Source: Mesostigma viride (Eukaryota > Streptophyta > Mesostigmatophyceae > Mesostigmatales > Mesostigmataceae). Taken from it: DNA of 64,000 bases. Position 1 is the stretch's first letter; each line of letters opens with the position of its first letter. The stretch lies in contig RPFO01000715.1 in assembly GCA_009746045.1 (NCBI GenBank), positions 64,501 to 128,500 on the forward strand, read 5' to 3'. Position numbers and translations under genes: made by a program. Positions 29,702 to 41,098 of this stretch are shown piece after piece. The notes beneath the pieces were generated by a model. It saw nothing but the letters and a program-made list of their open reading frames with translations. It ran no database searches and was not told the DNA's origin.

Positions 29702-32700
29702 AGGCTCTGCTTAACGAGATTGGTGCTGGGTTCACACCGGACGAGCTGGCGCGGTTCAATGCCGTCCTGGAGAAGCGCACTGCCCTGTTCGCAGATCGCA
29801 CTCCCCAGTTCCCTCCCAACCGATCGGTGTTGCATCGTGTCTGCAGCTTCAGGAGGGTTCCGGGCCTACGGTGTCTCCCATGTACCGCATGGGCCCAGTC
29901 GAGCTGGTGGAGCTCAAGAAGATTCTCATTTCACTGCTCGACGCTGGGCTCATTGAACCCAGCAACAGCCCCTTCTCAGCGGGCGTGCTGCTCGTTCCCA
30001 AGCCAGGAGGCAAGTGGCGTCTGGTGACTGACTACCGGAAGCTGAACGCCATCACCGTCAAGTCCCGGTATCCTCTACCGCGGATCGACGACATCTTCAA
30101 CCGTGTCCAGGGGGCGACGTGTTTCACCGTCATCGACTGTGCGGACGGGTTTTGGCAGCTGCGCATCGCGCCAGAAGACTGCCACAAGACCGCGTTCGCT
30201 ACGCCCTTCGGCCACTATCAGTTTCGGGTGGCGGCAATGGGGCTGTGTAACTCGCCTGCGTCCTTCCAGATGCTGATGAATGACATCCTCCGCCCGGTGA
30301 TGGGTACAGCCCACCTGCCGCAGGTCTCCCAGGACCTGGCGGACCCGCAGAAGGGAGCCCGCCCGCCCTGGACCTACAAGCGCACGTGCGCGCTGGCGTA
30401 TCTGGACGACATCCTGGTGTACTCCAAGACGTTCGAGGAGCACCTGGAGGATGTGGACGCCGTGCTGCAGATCATGGAGGATGAGCACCTTTCGGCGCGG
30501 AAAGCCAAGGTGCGCGCCGGTCGCTGCGTGCCGTTTCTAGGTCATACCCTGTCCGCGGACGGCATCGCGACCGACCCTGAGAAGATCGAGTCTGTCCAGC
30601 AATGGCCTGTCCCTACGGACGTGAAAGGGGTACGCAGCTTCCTGGGATTGGCATCTTACTACCGCCGGTTCATCCCGCGGTTCGCCACCATCGCCGCCCC
30701 GATCAATGCTCTTCTCAAAAAGGGTACTCCGTTCCTTTGGGCTGAGCAGTGCCAACAGGCTTTCGAGGCGCTCAAGCGCCACCTCACCACAGCGCCAGTC
30801 CTTATCCTGCCGGACCCGGCCCTTCCTTTCGTCGTGGCTACGGACGCCAGTAAGGTGGCCATCGGGGGTGTTCTCCTGCAGGACCACGGCAAGGGCCTTC
30901 AGCCCATCGAATACATCTCACGAACGATGATTCCGGCGGAGCGGAATTATCCAGTGCATCAGCAGGAACTCCTGGCAGTCGTCTACAGCTGCCACACGTG
31001 GCGTCATCATCTCCTGGGGGCCCAGTTTTCGGTGGCCATCAGTGAGCAGGGGGATCTCGACCCCCATCGCCTGGTGATCCACACGGACCACCGGCCGCTC
31101 ACCCACCTCCTGGTGCAGCCCAACTTGACGCCCCGCCAGGCGCGGTGGATGGAGTACCTGTCACAGTTCGCGCCGTTCAAGATCCAATATGTCAAGGGCG
31201 CGGACAATGTAGTGCCCGACGCTCTCTCGCGACGGGCAGACTACTGGTTCTACGAGGACATGGACGTGCTGCATACCACCTGTGTCCCAGTGGCCGCCCC
31301 GGGGACCGCCTACGGTGTGGAACCACGGTCCCCCAGGCCCGCCACTTGTTTCATCTTGGGCACACCACCATGGATGACCTGTCACCCCTCCCGGAGGAGA
31401 CGGTTCAACCACGAGCCCACGAGGACGTGGACACCCCCGGGGAGGGGGAGGGGTCGCATGCGCGCGTGCCCCTTAGTCATGTGGTGCCGCCCCAGGGAAT
31501 TTTTCAGCTTCAGCCGCTCGGCCCTCCCACAGTCTTCTCAGAATTCGTCAACCAGGCTGGTACGGATGCGGCAGAACCGGCGGAGGACGCGTTCACTGTC
31601 ACGTCGGACTTGGAGATGCTGATCAGCCGTTTCACAATCACGGAGGAAGCAGCACTTGAAGCCATCCGGGCACATCCCCAGCAGATGGGGGCCTATCCTT
31701 GCAAGTTCCAGGAGGGGAAACTGTTCGTGAGTCCCCAGCCGGAGGATTGGCGGCTGTATGTTCCTGAGCTCTGTAGGGCTGCCTTGCTTCACGAGCTCCA
31801 TGATTCTCTCCTGGGCGGACATCAGGGAAGCCATCGTCTCCTTCCCCGGGCACGTAAGCACTTCTACTGGCCAGGGATGAAGGAGTATATCGAGACGTAT
31901 GTGCGCCAGTGCCCCTCGTGTCAGATCATGAAGTCCAGGAACACGGGCTCTCAGGCCGTCCCTAAGACGCTGCCGGATCCTATGGGTCCTTGGGATTCTA
32001 TCATGATGGACTTCATCGGCCCGTTCAAGAAGACGAAGAACGGTAACAGCATGGTCTTGGTGTTTGTGGACCGCCTGACGCGCATGTGTCACCTGGCCCC
32101 GTGTCCGGTCGACCTCACAGCGGAGGAGTGCGCCAAGATATACCTGACGCACGTGTTTCGGTTTCATGGGCTCAGCCGGCAGTTCATCTCTGACCGCGAC
32201 AAGCTCTTCACGGCCAAATTCTGGCAGGAGTTCTTCGAGCAACTGGGCACCAAGGTGTCGCTGGGCACGGCCTATCACAGCTCGTCGTCGCACCTGGTGG
32301 AGCGGTTGAACCGCACGGTGCAAGAGACCATGCGACACTACACCGACACGGTGGGCAGCAATTGGGAAGAACTTCTGGGCCTGGTGGAGTTTTCCCTGAA
32401 CAATGCCCCCCAGGCCGCCCATGGGTTCACCCCCTTTTTCCTCAACTCCGGCCGACACCCTCTCACACCGCTCGACTTGCTTGGGAGCCACGAGCTGGGA
32501 GAGGATCAGGTCAGACTGGATACCCTGCAAGGGGTCGACCGGTTGCTGCAGCGGATGCACCAAGCGCATAACAGCGCGGTTCAGGGCTATCGCGCAGCGG
32601 CAGCACGGTATCTGGAGAGGACAGCCGGCAAGCGGGACCCCAGGGCGCCGTCCATCGAGGTGGGCGATTGGGTCCTGGTCGAGGGCCCGCAGATCGGGCG

Positions 32701-33124
32701 ATTTTCGCACAAGGTGGAGAAGGAGCTGAAGACTAAGCTCCGACCCATGTTCCTGGGACCCTACAAGGTCCTCACCAAGTTCGATGACGTCATGTTCCAG
32801 GTGGACATTCCAGTGTCATGGAACCTCACGTCCAACCGTTTCCACCGTGACCAGCTCAAGTTGTATCACCAGAACACCATTCAGGGTAGGGTCAATCCCC
32901 CAGCCCCACTGGAGTTCCATCCTGATACGGGGGAACAGGAGGACGAGGTGGCTGCAATCGTGGGTCACCGGGATGTCAAACGGGGACGAGGGGTCCAGCG
33001 ACAATATCGGGTGCGATGGCGATTCGCACAACACGAGTCTGAGGACTCCTGGCGCACCGCCCCCGAGTTAGCGGGGTGCGCCCGCTTACTAGAAGCATAC
33101 AAGAAGACGCACCAGCTGCGTTAG
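29702..33124 (+). CDS. Gypsy-1 Pol: reverse transcriptase, RNase H, integrase, chromodomain
   Basis: Continuation of pol after TE-A. RT: LIEPSNSPFSAGVLLVPKPG, TVIDCADGFWQ (near 30,130), AMGLCNSPASFQ and the YLDDILVYS box (near 30,405). RNase H: VATDASKVAIGG (near 30,838) and IHTDHRPLTHLL (near 31,078). Integrase: H...H...CPSC zinc site (31,790-31,930), then MMDFIGPF, FISDRDKLF and LVERLNRTVQE supplying D, D and E. The C-terminus has a GPY-like segment (LRPMFLGPYKVL) and a chromodomain (about 32,950-33,100; YRVRWRFAQHESEDSW), which in this group steers insertion to chromatin. Two frame changes interrupt it: near 29,850 before RT, and near 31,340 at a C5 run between RNase H and integrase. Catalytic residues are all present. 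Confidence 0.9.
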
Positions 33125-33338
33125 CAGACCCCAGCCAGTAGGGTGTAGGGTGAGGGTGGTGCGTGGGCCAGGTATTTGGTACGCGTCGACTAACGCCCTG
33201 ACATCTTGTGTGTGGGCTGTGCAGAGGGACGCCGCGGAGGCGCTTCCCAGAGACCAGACTCCCGGTGGCGCCGCGGAGGCTGCTGACACAGGATTCCGGG
33301 TTGCAGACGGGGAGTCCAGTGAGGGGGATTTGGTCGAC

Positions 33339-35708
33339 ATGGATATACAAGACGATCCGGAGGTCTCGGAGCCGGAAGCAGGGGTAAGGACGCAGATAGC
33401 TCGTGGAGAGCCTGCGGTCCGAAGGGATGCACCAGGGACCGGGGGTTTGAGAGATGGTGGCGGGCAGACGGGGCCCTCCTCTAGTCGCGAGCACCGGCAA
33501 GAAACCTCGTCAAGGCCTGGAGCACCGGACGCGCGTACGTTGGAGTTGGTAAAGGAGCTGCACGAGGAGACGTTCAATCCCCGGGTGTTCTTGCGTGACT
33601 ACGGTCGGGAGGGGGAAACCCTGGTGGAACGACGGCGGCGTCGCCGTAATCAAATGCCGTCGCATCTCCGCGCTGATTCTATCATGGCGCGGGTCGGCCC
33701 TGTGCAGATGGAGACTTTTCGAGGGTTCGTGCGGCGCAACGTGAGGTTCCGGATCGAGACCCGCACGGCTGCGCACAATGGTGTGGTGGTTGGGACCGAC
33801 TGGGAGACACATGAGCGGGAATGCGCCTGTCACGGGTGCATGAACACGCTGGAAGCGGGGCTGGCATTCCCCCGGCTCCTTCTCCTCTTACTTCCACCCC
33901 CAGTGCGGCAGCTGCTGGAATACCACTTCCCCCGGTATCTTCCGCCAGTGGGGGCGCTACGGGGTGAAAAATGCCTGCGAGAAGGGCAGTATTCGCTGCG
34001 GCAGGCTCTGGATCGCATTGTGGCGATGGATGATGAGGACCAGGATGATGGGAGTGAGGGATATGACTCCAGTTCCGACGACGACGACCATCCTCCACAC
34101 CCTCCCTCTCGTTCCCCTCCGCGGGATCCGCCGTCTCGGGGTTCCCAGGGGAGCGGCGGAAGAAGCCGCCCTGTGCCTCGTTATGAGGCGCCACCGCCGG
34201 CGACGGGCTGGGGGCGACCTTCAGGGCGCGAGACGCGAAGTCTTCCAAGGGCGACCGGATGGGGTGGGGGCAGCCAAGCTGCTCCTCGACGTGTTCCGGA
34301 GGGGCCGGCACGTCGTCGCTCACCATCCCCGCCCTCCCGTTCGCGTTCCCGCTCGGACTCCGGGAATGATGTACGCCCCGCTCGCCGAGCGTCACCACCT
34401 CCTCGCCGACCAGCGGATCGGTACTGGGAGCGCACGTGGGGGTCGGCGGTGGGGTTGGAGCAAGAGCGAGAGAATCGGCGACGGCGATCGGATCCGACAG
34501 AGACCGCAGTGGCCAGGGCCGAACGGCCGGCTAGGGAGGAGCCGATTGATGAGGTTCCCGCTAGCAACCCGCCCGATGCGGGCCAAGAAGAGACTACCTT
34601 CCTTGTCTCCCTGGAACCGCGCTCCCGAGCGGAGGAGGTCCCACCGGAGCCCCACTTCCTGGTCTCCTTGGAGCCTCGTCTCCGGCCTGCCCAGGACGGA
34701 CCGTCGATGTCACGGCCTGCGGAGGGACCGAGTTTACCTAGTGCAGTACGGATTGCCGCGGAGGGTCCTGGTGTGGCGGGTGTTATGGTGCCGGCGGAAC
34801 CCGTGGTTACCCTTGAGACTCTCGTGGCTGCGGTGCAATCAGGGCAGGGTCTCATGCAGCGGATGCTGGACCAGCTCGGGCGTCAGGGAGATCACTCAGT
34901 CGCCACCTCAGTAGGCTACGAGGCCGCTTCCCGGGCAGCCTCACACGAGGAGTGGTCGCTGGGGGACTTCATGCGAACCATTCCGGGAAGGACCGTAAGA
35001 CACGGTGGGCCGGGGCCTCGAACGGAGAAGCTGTGCGTAGTGTTCGAGGGACCCATGTTCCCGGTCCCTCCTGGTATGCACCTGCCCGCTCCTTTGGTTT
35101 TTCAAGCGGGCCCGTGGTGCGCGGTTGACCGTGGTGCTTACTGGGAGCAACTTGAGATCACCTTCTTCCCACAGGCGCCGCTGCCCTTGCCGCAACCTGA
35201 CGACCTGCGTTTTCCCCGGACGGTGGGCCACACGGTGCAGTTCGGTATCGAGAATTGGTGGGATTGGAGATATCAGGTGGATGGGGTGGGGCATGTGGTT
35301 ACGCCACCCAAGGTGGCTCCGGCGGAGGGACGCGCCTTCCTGGAACTGGTGGTGCCCGACATTGTAGGGGCCCCTAGAGCGACCATCCTCGAGGATCATG
35401 TGCGCACCGAGGTATTCATGATGGGGGTGAAGTTTGTTCGCGATCACCGTTGTGGGGCGGCGGATTGGTCGGCGTTGACCCTTCTCTTCACCCACCCCCA
35501 GTATCTCGCTGGGTTCCTGGCCATGTGGCCCCGGGGCACGTGGGTGGAGCTGTCTCGGTTGGGTCGGCAGAAGACGTCCCTATATCAGATCGCCTTCGAG
35601 GTGGACCTATGCGCGCATCCAGGGGTGATGACTCACATCATGACCCCCGCGGGGCGACGGGCTCTCCATGAGGCCCAGCTGCGGCGGGCTACTAGCGGCG
35701 GACGCTAG
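33339..35708 (+). CDS. Gypsy-1 ORF3, unknown protein in the env position
   Basis: A frame open from 33,150 to 35,708; the first ATG in it is at 33,339 (MDIQDDPEVSEPEAGVRTQ), giving about 790 residues. N-terminal acidic linker, then an ordered region (VQMETFRGFVRRNVRFRIE; CACHGCMN, a possible metal site), an acidic poly-Asp/Ser stretch, a long Pro/Arg/Ser-rich linker, and an ordered C-terminal domain (from about 34,990) ending with DWSALTLLFTHPQYLAGFLA, MWPRGTWVELSR. It has no convincing signal peptide or membrane span, so it does not look like a viral envelope protein. A pyrimidine/TG-rich acceptor-like site (GTGGGCTGTGCAG, 33,222) could allow expression from a spliced RNA. Gypsy-2 has a related C-terminal domain in the same place. 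Confidence 0.7.
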   Translation: MDIQDDPEVSEPEAGVRTQIARGEPAVRRDAPGTGGLRDGGGQTGPSSSREHRQETSSRPGAPDARTLELVKELHEETFNPRVFLRDYGREGETLVERRRRRRNQMPSHLRADSIMARVGPVQMETFRGFVRRNVRFRIETRTAAHNGVVVGTDWETHERECACHGCMNTLEAGLAFPRLLLLLLPPPVRQLLEYHFPRYLPPVGALRGEKCLREGQYSLRQALDRIVAMDDEDQDDGSEGYDSSSDDDDHPPHPPSRSPPRDPPSRGSQGSGGRSRPVPRYEAPPPATGWGRPSGRETRSLPRATGWGGGSQAAPRRVPEGPARRRSPSPPSRSRSRSDSGNDVRPARRASPPPRRPADRYWERTWGSAVGLEQERENRRRRSDPTETAVARAERPAREEPIDEVPASNPPDAGQEETTFLVSLEPRSRAEEVPPEPHFLVSLEPRLRPAQDGPSMSRPAEGPSLPSAVRIAAEGPGVAGVMVPAEPVVTLETLVAAVQSGQGLMQRMLDQLGRQGDHSVATSVGYEAASRAASHEEWSLGDFMRTIPGRTVRHGGPGPRTEKLCVVFEGPMFPVPPGMHLPAPLVFQAGPWCAVDRGAYWEQLEITFFPQAPLPLPQPDDLRFPRTVGHTVQFGIENWWDWRYQVDGVGHVVTPPKVAPAEGRAFLELVVPDIVGAPRATILEDHVRTEVFMMGVKFVRDHRCGAADWSALTLLFTHPQYLAGFLAMWPRGTWVELSRLGRQKTSLYQIAFEVDLCAHPGVMTHIMTPAGRRALHEAQLRRATSGGR

Positions 35709-35929
35709 ATTAGATAGTTCAGTTTCGGGATGGAACACGGAGTTCAATCCCCGCCAGGTTTTGGCTACTACGTCAGGGTTGGGCTTGTGTATCAACCTCT
35801 AGAGGAACTGGCATTACTGACCTGCGGGTGAACCGAGGTTGGGACATAGTACTCTTATAGTAGTCTTGTTTTGTGATCCTATTCTACCTTTGTACGGTAG
35901 GGACTACCGACCCCCGTGGGGGGGAGGAG

Positions 35930-36511
35930 TGTTACGTCCCGGCCCTTTAGGTCGGACGTAACAATGGAATAAATTACTAAGGCCTTGTGGCCGTTGTACT
36001 AAGTTTTATGGACAATGACTCTTGCGTGAATTGGACTAGCTATTTTGGTCCTAGGTTGCCCTTTTAGGTACCGGTGCGGTGGCGCCGCGTCAGTTCCGAG
36101 TCCATTTGTGGTACTAGACGTGGATCCTGTAGTTGAGGGTCGATGTCGGCCCGGATCCTACGTGGATTGTTTGGCTCGGATTGGTCCAGGGAAATTGGCA
36201 TGTATCTGCGCCGCAATCAACCTAGGTTAAATTGGTCCGAGGACGAGAGTCTCGTCCTCTTGGTTTAATGAATGATAAGTGCGAATACGCCTACACATTG
36301 AGCCCGGGGCATTATCCATTTGTGATTGGTATTGCTAGCCATTATAAGTGTGAACTAATTAGCTTGGCATTAAGCCGTGATGCCAGATATCTCACGACTC
36401 ACGTCGTGAAGCGCAACCTACTTTAGGCTATCCTGAATTATTCCTAATTCCGGCAAGAAGGGTCTTTCGCTACGTAGCTCAGGCTAGGTGTGTCTGGGCT
36501 GGGACGTAACA
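35930..36511 (+). repeat. Gypsy-1 3' LTR
   Basis: 582 bp, identical to the 5' LTR as far as I can read. A G-rich polypurine tract (GTGGGGGGGAGGAG) abuts its start. It is followed by the TSD copy CCACA (36,512-36,516). Confidence 0.95.
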
Positions 36512-36516
36512 CCACA

Positions 36517-36758
36517 GTTGGCCAACCTCTTGTACATGGGTAACACAACGAGCTTCCCGTGAAGGGATAGGGACTCATTGTAATTTGTTTGTGCTCCTGA
36601 GCCAGTATGGGTGCTATGTACATATAATAAGGAATCCAAGCTGACTGTCATGCCCAGCGGGTTGTGACTTGTAGTCGGGGAGGATGTCCAGTACCCATTG
36701 TGTGTGTTTGTATGTAGACTTGTGTGAGCTGCTACAGCTCAAGAAAAGAAAGGATTGG
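36517..36758 (+). other. Copia 3' untranslated region, second part, with polypurine tract
   Basis: Copia sequence resuming after gypsy-1. The last bases, AAGAAAAGAAAGGATTGG, are purine-rich and abut the 3' LTR: the plus-strand primer (polypurine tract) of the copia element. Confidence 0.8.
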
Positions 36759-37298
36759 AGTTAACGCCAAGCGCATTGGCGTGATCCTGATTCGGCATAT
36801 CTCTGCGATTCCAGCGGCACCGGAACGAGTTCATTCCGACAAGTATCAAGAAAGTTATGGCGTTCCGACTTCCCGGTCGCGCGCGAGCGCGAGCCGGCTG
36901 TTCTTCTAAGTCGGACGTGAATATTTGCCGACGACATATGGGGTCGACAGTAATTCCTGGGCTGACAGGAATTAGGTGATGTACCTACGACGGTATTGGA
37001 TTAATACGTCGTACGCAGGAAATAGGAACCTTAACCTGTGGTCTGTTGGTACCGCAGGCTTAGTCCTGGACTTCTAGGTGCAGATGCAATAGTCACTGTG
37101 GACTGTGCTCTGCATGTGGTCACTGTGCCTGTATGGCAGACCTACTGTATAGGAGTTGAGCGCTGTACAGGTAGTGAATACTGTACCGGGGGTGTTATTA
37201 CTGAGCAGGCCTCCTAGGCTGCTCAGGACTAGCAAGCACAGTGCACAAGTATATAAACAATAGGCCAGTGCCAAATGGGCATCTCTTGCGAGCCCGCC
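36759..37298 (+). repeat. Copia 3' LTR, 5' portion
   Basis: First 540 bp of the 3' LTR, matching 10,431 onward with a few differences, including a 4-base GCAT insertion near 37,113. It is cut at 37,298 by gypsy-2; CCGCC (37,294-37,298) is the target duplication. Confidence 0.9.
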
Positions 37299-37872
37299 TG
37301 TTACGTCGCGTAACTTTTGTTGTTGTTACGGACGTAAATTAGGTCCCTTGTTGCCTCAGCCATTCCGGAGCACTTCGCTGACTTTCCTAGGCTTACGTGT
37401 AGTAAGGACCTTTTGGCCGGTCGGTACCGGGCCTTGTGACGTGGCACTTGTACAGTATGGTGGTTCGGTGCAGTCGCGCCGCGCTGCGTACTTTAGTAGT
37501 GGTCCTTTTATCCTGCGTGTGAACCTTGTGGACGTGCGTTGGTCCTGTGTGCGAGGGTCGATGTCGGCCCGAGCATACACGCCTGTCGGCGATCATTTAT
37601 GCAGCAGTTGTCCTTCGTGAATGGCACTCGGCGTGTGTTAAATGAATTAACACATATAGGCTTGGGTCACGGCAGTGTAGTATTGTTTCCTTCGTAGTAC
37701 CCTGGTTTTATTCGGTATATGGCGTATTATAAGGGAATGCATTGAGAAGCAGCGTCGTCGCGTCCTAGGTCTTATAGCCAATATAGCTCCTCACTCCTCG
37801 GTAGGTGCCTCATCACTAGTTTAGGTAAGGTTAGGCGAGATGTTTGGGATAGAGTCGAGCCAGGACGTAACA
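37299..37872 (+). repeat. Gypsy-2 5' LTR
   Basis: 574 bp, TGTTACGTCGCG...GGACGTAACA. A TATAAG at about 37,728 is a TATA-box candidate. TGGTAGCGGAGG begins one base after the LTR and resembles an initiator-Met tRNA primer-binding site. Confidence 0.93.
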
Positions 37873-38573
37873 ATGGTAGCGGAGGTTTAGGTAGACGCGA
37901 CGAAGTTCCCTTGCAACCCTATACGCCAGAGGCCTTCCGCGGCCAGGGCACAGAAGAAGACAACCTCTTGACAGGTAATGGGCGGGTCGCCGTCAAGCTA
38001 GGGGGGTAGTGCTGCCCGATTCGGGACACGCCCTGCCTAGAAGTTAGACCTGCTCAAAGCGGATGAACTCCTCACGTAGCTAGTTCCTTTTCCTTTTCCT
38101 TTTCCATCTGTGTGTGCATTTCCTTGCTGGGTGCTGTTTGGCGTTAGCTAGTGGGTTTGACGGTTCAATAGTGATGGATAGTGGGACGATTAGCGTCCCT
38201 TTAGACTACACCTCTTTTCCGTGCACGCTGCTGCGTTTTCTTATATGCTCGTTAGCTCTAGGCGAGCATCATAGATGCTTTGTGTGGGGGGGAGGAGAGG
38301 TAGGACCTCCTCCACCTCAAGTGCCTCCTATCCGTTCATTAGGAATCGGCTAGAATAGGAAAGTGCCTAGGAATAGATTCGGCTAGTCGCCGATGCTAGA
38401 ACGTTGTTCATCGCCTTCCACTCTCTTTTACGCTTGGATGTATATGCCTATGTTTAGACCCTTGTGGTTGGTGTTGTACCCCACAGCAGGAGTTCCTCGG
38501 CTACGGCGTTGGTCATCGACGACCATTTGGGCGCCATCTTTCAACGACTCCCATATCAGTGTCTACTATTGCC
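37873..38573 (+). other. Gypsy-2 5' leader
   Basis: Primer-binding site followed by untranslated sequence with a short (CCTTTT)n run at about 38,085-38,106. No motif matching the gypsy-1 leader repeat was found. Confidence 0.5.
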
Positions 38574-38912
38574 TATGAAACCTGATCGGTCTTCCCCTAC
38601 CCCTGCCTTCAAGGTACAAGGTAACCCTACTGATACCCCTAAGGTTAGGGCTGCCCAGCAACGGGCCAGTGAGCCAATACGTCCTCCCCCTGTCACTATA
38701 CTTCTACCCTTCCTGCAGCCCCTACCTCTGGTGCTGTACCCCCAAGACGTTCTTTTCCTGCTCCTCTTGCTCGCCCTTCGGTAGATAGCCTTGTTTTGGT
38801 TTCACTACCTCCATCTCCCCCTCGTCCTACGGTGTCATCCTCCTCTAGTGTAGATACTCCTCTCACCTTAGAGTTTGGCTCCCTATCCATTACTGTTATT
38901 AAAAAGGATTGA
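38574..38912 (+). pseudogene. Gypsy-2 leader ORF, frameshifted
   Basis: A frame beginning MKPDRSSPTPAFKVQGNPTD becomes Pro/Leu-rich, and a second frame ends SVDTPLTLEFGSLSITVIKK before the stop at 38,912. That tail resembles the end of the gypsy-1 hybrid-binding ORF (AVTVTFSQLTIG), and it sits in the same place before gag. The hybrid-binding domain itself is not seen, so it has been lost or was never present. Confidence 0.4.
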
Positions 38913-39031
38913 TTTTACTTGTTTTCCTCTCTTGGGACATTAAAAGTTTTTCCTTTTTGCTTTCCTTGCTTTAAATTAGGGCGTTGTCCTCCTCCTTATT
39001 GCAACCTTAATTGTTTTTCCTCAAACTGAAC

Positions 39032-40729
39032 ATGGATCTAGTGGGTGGAGAGATGTCACCTATACCTACCACTAATAATTCTAATAATGCCAACAACAAT
39101 AATAATAATAATAATAATAACAATCGTCGTCCCTCTGTCACCCCTCCTACCTATGAACAACGTATGCAAGTCAGATTTAGTGATGACCCTTCCCTTACCT
39201 TGAACCAGGCCCCTGCCCCTCTTGCAACCTTGGCTCAACCCCCCAGCAGGTCCTCACTAACTAACAATGTTTCTAGGCCTCCTTCCCACTCTGTGCCTTC
39301 CATGCCTGCTTTTAACACGGGTCGTACCTCTGCCCCTGTCGGCCCCTCTGGGCACCCTAGTGCAGTTCCATTTTACCCACCTGCTTCCTGGTCCTACCCT
39401 GAGACGGCCTATGAGGCAGCCCAGGTCCCTACCCGTGTGGCTGATTTAGAAGTAATAGTGATTTCAACACCATGCCCCTAGATGATAGAAATTATGATCA
39501 TTTTGCCTACTCCTCTCTTCGTGAGCAATATACTGTTCCTTTCTCCTATGGGCACCAGTCTGAAACGGTGGCCCCTTCTCGACCCCTACCCAAAACCTTT
39601 CCTCTTCCTTCCTTCTATCCCGCTTATGTAGCAGTGGAAGATAGTGGCCCTATGGGAAAAACTGACTCTTCGAATCCCCCTAAGCCTCCTGCTCTTCCCC
39701 TCTTTGCCAACCTTCCTAAGCTGGATGTCAAGTCTACCCCTCAACAGTTTTTCACTTTTATTATGTTGCTTACCCAGAACACAGAGTCGTGGCAGAATCA
39801 TAATAGATGGCGTCTCTCTGATGCTGTTTTAGTCCCTCACTATCTTACTACCTGTATTACCCCTGAGCTTGCCAACCTCATCCAGTGTGAATCCTTGGCC
39901 TCTCATGCCTACCCTAACTCAGTAGCAGGATTGTTTTAGCGGTTAGAGAGCCATTTAGTTCCTCCTGATGCAGATTGGCAGGATAGATTAGCCTTTGGTA
40001 CTTTGCAGCAAGGTACTAAACCGTTTAAGGAATATATGAAAGAACTTGATGCACAGATGGTACGAATTAGGGATTTGTCGGGCGCAGAAGTACGTGCTCG
40101 TTTCCTTCAAGGCCTCAGTAGACCCTTATTACGTGAGGTAAAACGCCAGTTCTCTGCCTACCGTTTCACTGATCTGCCCCTCAAGCATGTGCGACAACGT
40201 CTATTAAAGAGTAGCAGATTTCTTTACCACTCCTCTTCCTAACCATCTCCTCCGTGTTGCTGATTGCATGTATGCTCATGCTCCTTTGTGTACTAGGGTT
40301 CATAACCTTGTCCTCACTCCTGAAGAAGAATAGGCATATGTAGAAGAATTCGATATTTGCGTTACAGATATATCTGCATTGGATGTGTCTCACATCTCGT
40401 GTTATCATTGTCATGAGGTGGGCCATCTTAAGGCGGAGTGCCCCAAGTTCCTTTCTGGTGCTCCCCCTCATCCCGATGCTCGCCCTCCTCGTACCCCTCA
40501 GCGTGCTCCTATTCGTCCCACTCCAGGACGCATTCCCTCAGCTACCCCTAGTAGGCTGAATGTTGTGCAGACAGGACCCTCAGGGTTCCCCTATGATAAT
40601 CAGGCTCCTGCACCCTCTTCGCTCCCTCGCGACCCTCCAGCAGTGGCTTTTTCGCCAGGGACTTCTTCGGGGTTAGTCCCAATGGATGTGGGGGGGGAGG
40701 GGAACAGTAGGCCTGTCAGCCGGGGGTAA
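39032..40729 (+). pseudogene. Gypsy-2 Gag, broken
   Basis: From the ATG at 39,032 (MDLVGGEMSPIPTTNNSN) with a polyasparagine run from an AAT/AAC repeat, then Pro/Ser-rich sequence. The frame changes near 39,460. The next frame has the capsid-like region (LLTQNTESWQNHNRWRLSDA, then RLAFGTLQQGTKPFKEYMKE) and an in-frame TAG near 39,938. A further frame change occurs near 40,215 and another in-frame TAG near 40,331, before the CCHC knuckle CYHCHEVGHLKAEC (about 40,397). It ends at the TAA at 40,727-40,729. The capsid region aligns with gypsy-1 Gag at a clearly reduced identity. Confidence 0.85.
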
Positions 40730-41034
40730 CCTGGACAGGTCCTTAGATAGTACCCCAGATAATAATTTTTGCCTGCCTGTTTTCATAACTTCTGTAGGAG
40801 CTGAATCATCCCTACCCTTACGTGTTCGTCCTCTTATGTTTTGGAATGGTGGCTTAAACGTTCCCCACACTGTTGTAGACCCCTTCTTGCATGCTGATGA
40901 ACTTTTGAATGTCTGTGTGTTAGTGGATAGCGGTGCGGCTAGCTCCTTTGTGAGCGAGGCCCTAGTTAGGCGTTTAGAACTAGTCCCTATCCCTCACACC
41001 AAGCCTGTCACTGTTCATTATGCTGACGGTCGCA
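40686..41034 (+). CDS. Gypsy-2 Pol, protease first half (interrupted by TE-B)
   Basis: The frame lies +1 relative to the gag end, as in gypsy-1. It encodes VLVDSGAASSFVSEALV, with DSG as the catalytic triad, and reads HYADGR before TE-B interrupts it at 41,035. Across the insertion the frame continues directly (DGR then TSHSPG), matching DGRRHQSPG in gypsy-1. Confidence 0.85.
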
Positions 41035-41098
41035 GGGTGGTCCCACGCGGAATGGGGTAGATTTTTGCAAGAAAAAAACGCTAGTTTCAATCGTCCGA
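41035..41098 (+). repeat. TE-B left terminal inverted repeat
   Basis: Starts GGGTGGTCCCACGCGGAATG and ends CAATCGTCCGA. Subterminal sequence has further short repeats (GGACATTGCGCC and GGACTTTGCGCC). Confidence 0.92.

Larger units (their letters stand above)
17518..36511 (+). mobile_element. Ty3/gypsy chromodomain retrotransposon (gypsy-1)
   Basis: Flanked by 582-bp LTRs (17,518-18,099 and 35,930-36,511) that look identical, by the 5-bp duplication CCACA, and ending TG...CA. Inside are a hybrid-binding-domain ORF, gag, a +1-shifted pol (protease, RT, RNase H, integrase with chromodomain) and a large third ORF. A 7.4-kb DNA transposon (TE-A) interrupts pol between protease and RT. About 11.6 kb without it. 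Identical LTRs mean a recent insertion, yet pol has two apparent frameshifts near 29,850 and 31,340. Confidence 0.95.

Noticed and set aside
33150-35708. Calling gypsy-1 ORF3 a retroviral envelope gene
   Set aside because: Position fits, but there is no signal peptide, membrane anchor, cleavage site or cysteine pattern typical of envelope proteins.
39938-40333. In-frame TAG codons in gypsy-2 gag as evidence of stop-codon reassignment
   Set aside because: The equivalent position in gypsy-1 is not Gln, other genes in the window use TAG as a stop, and the same gene has frameshifts, so decay explains them.
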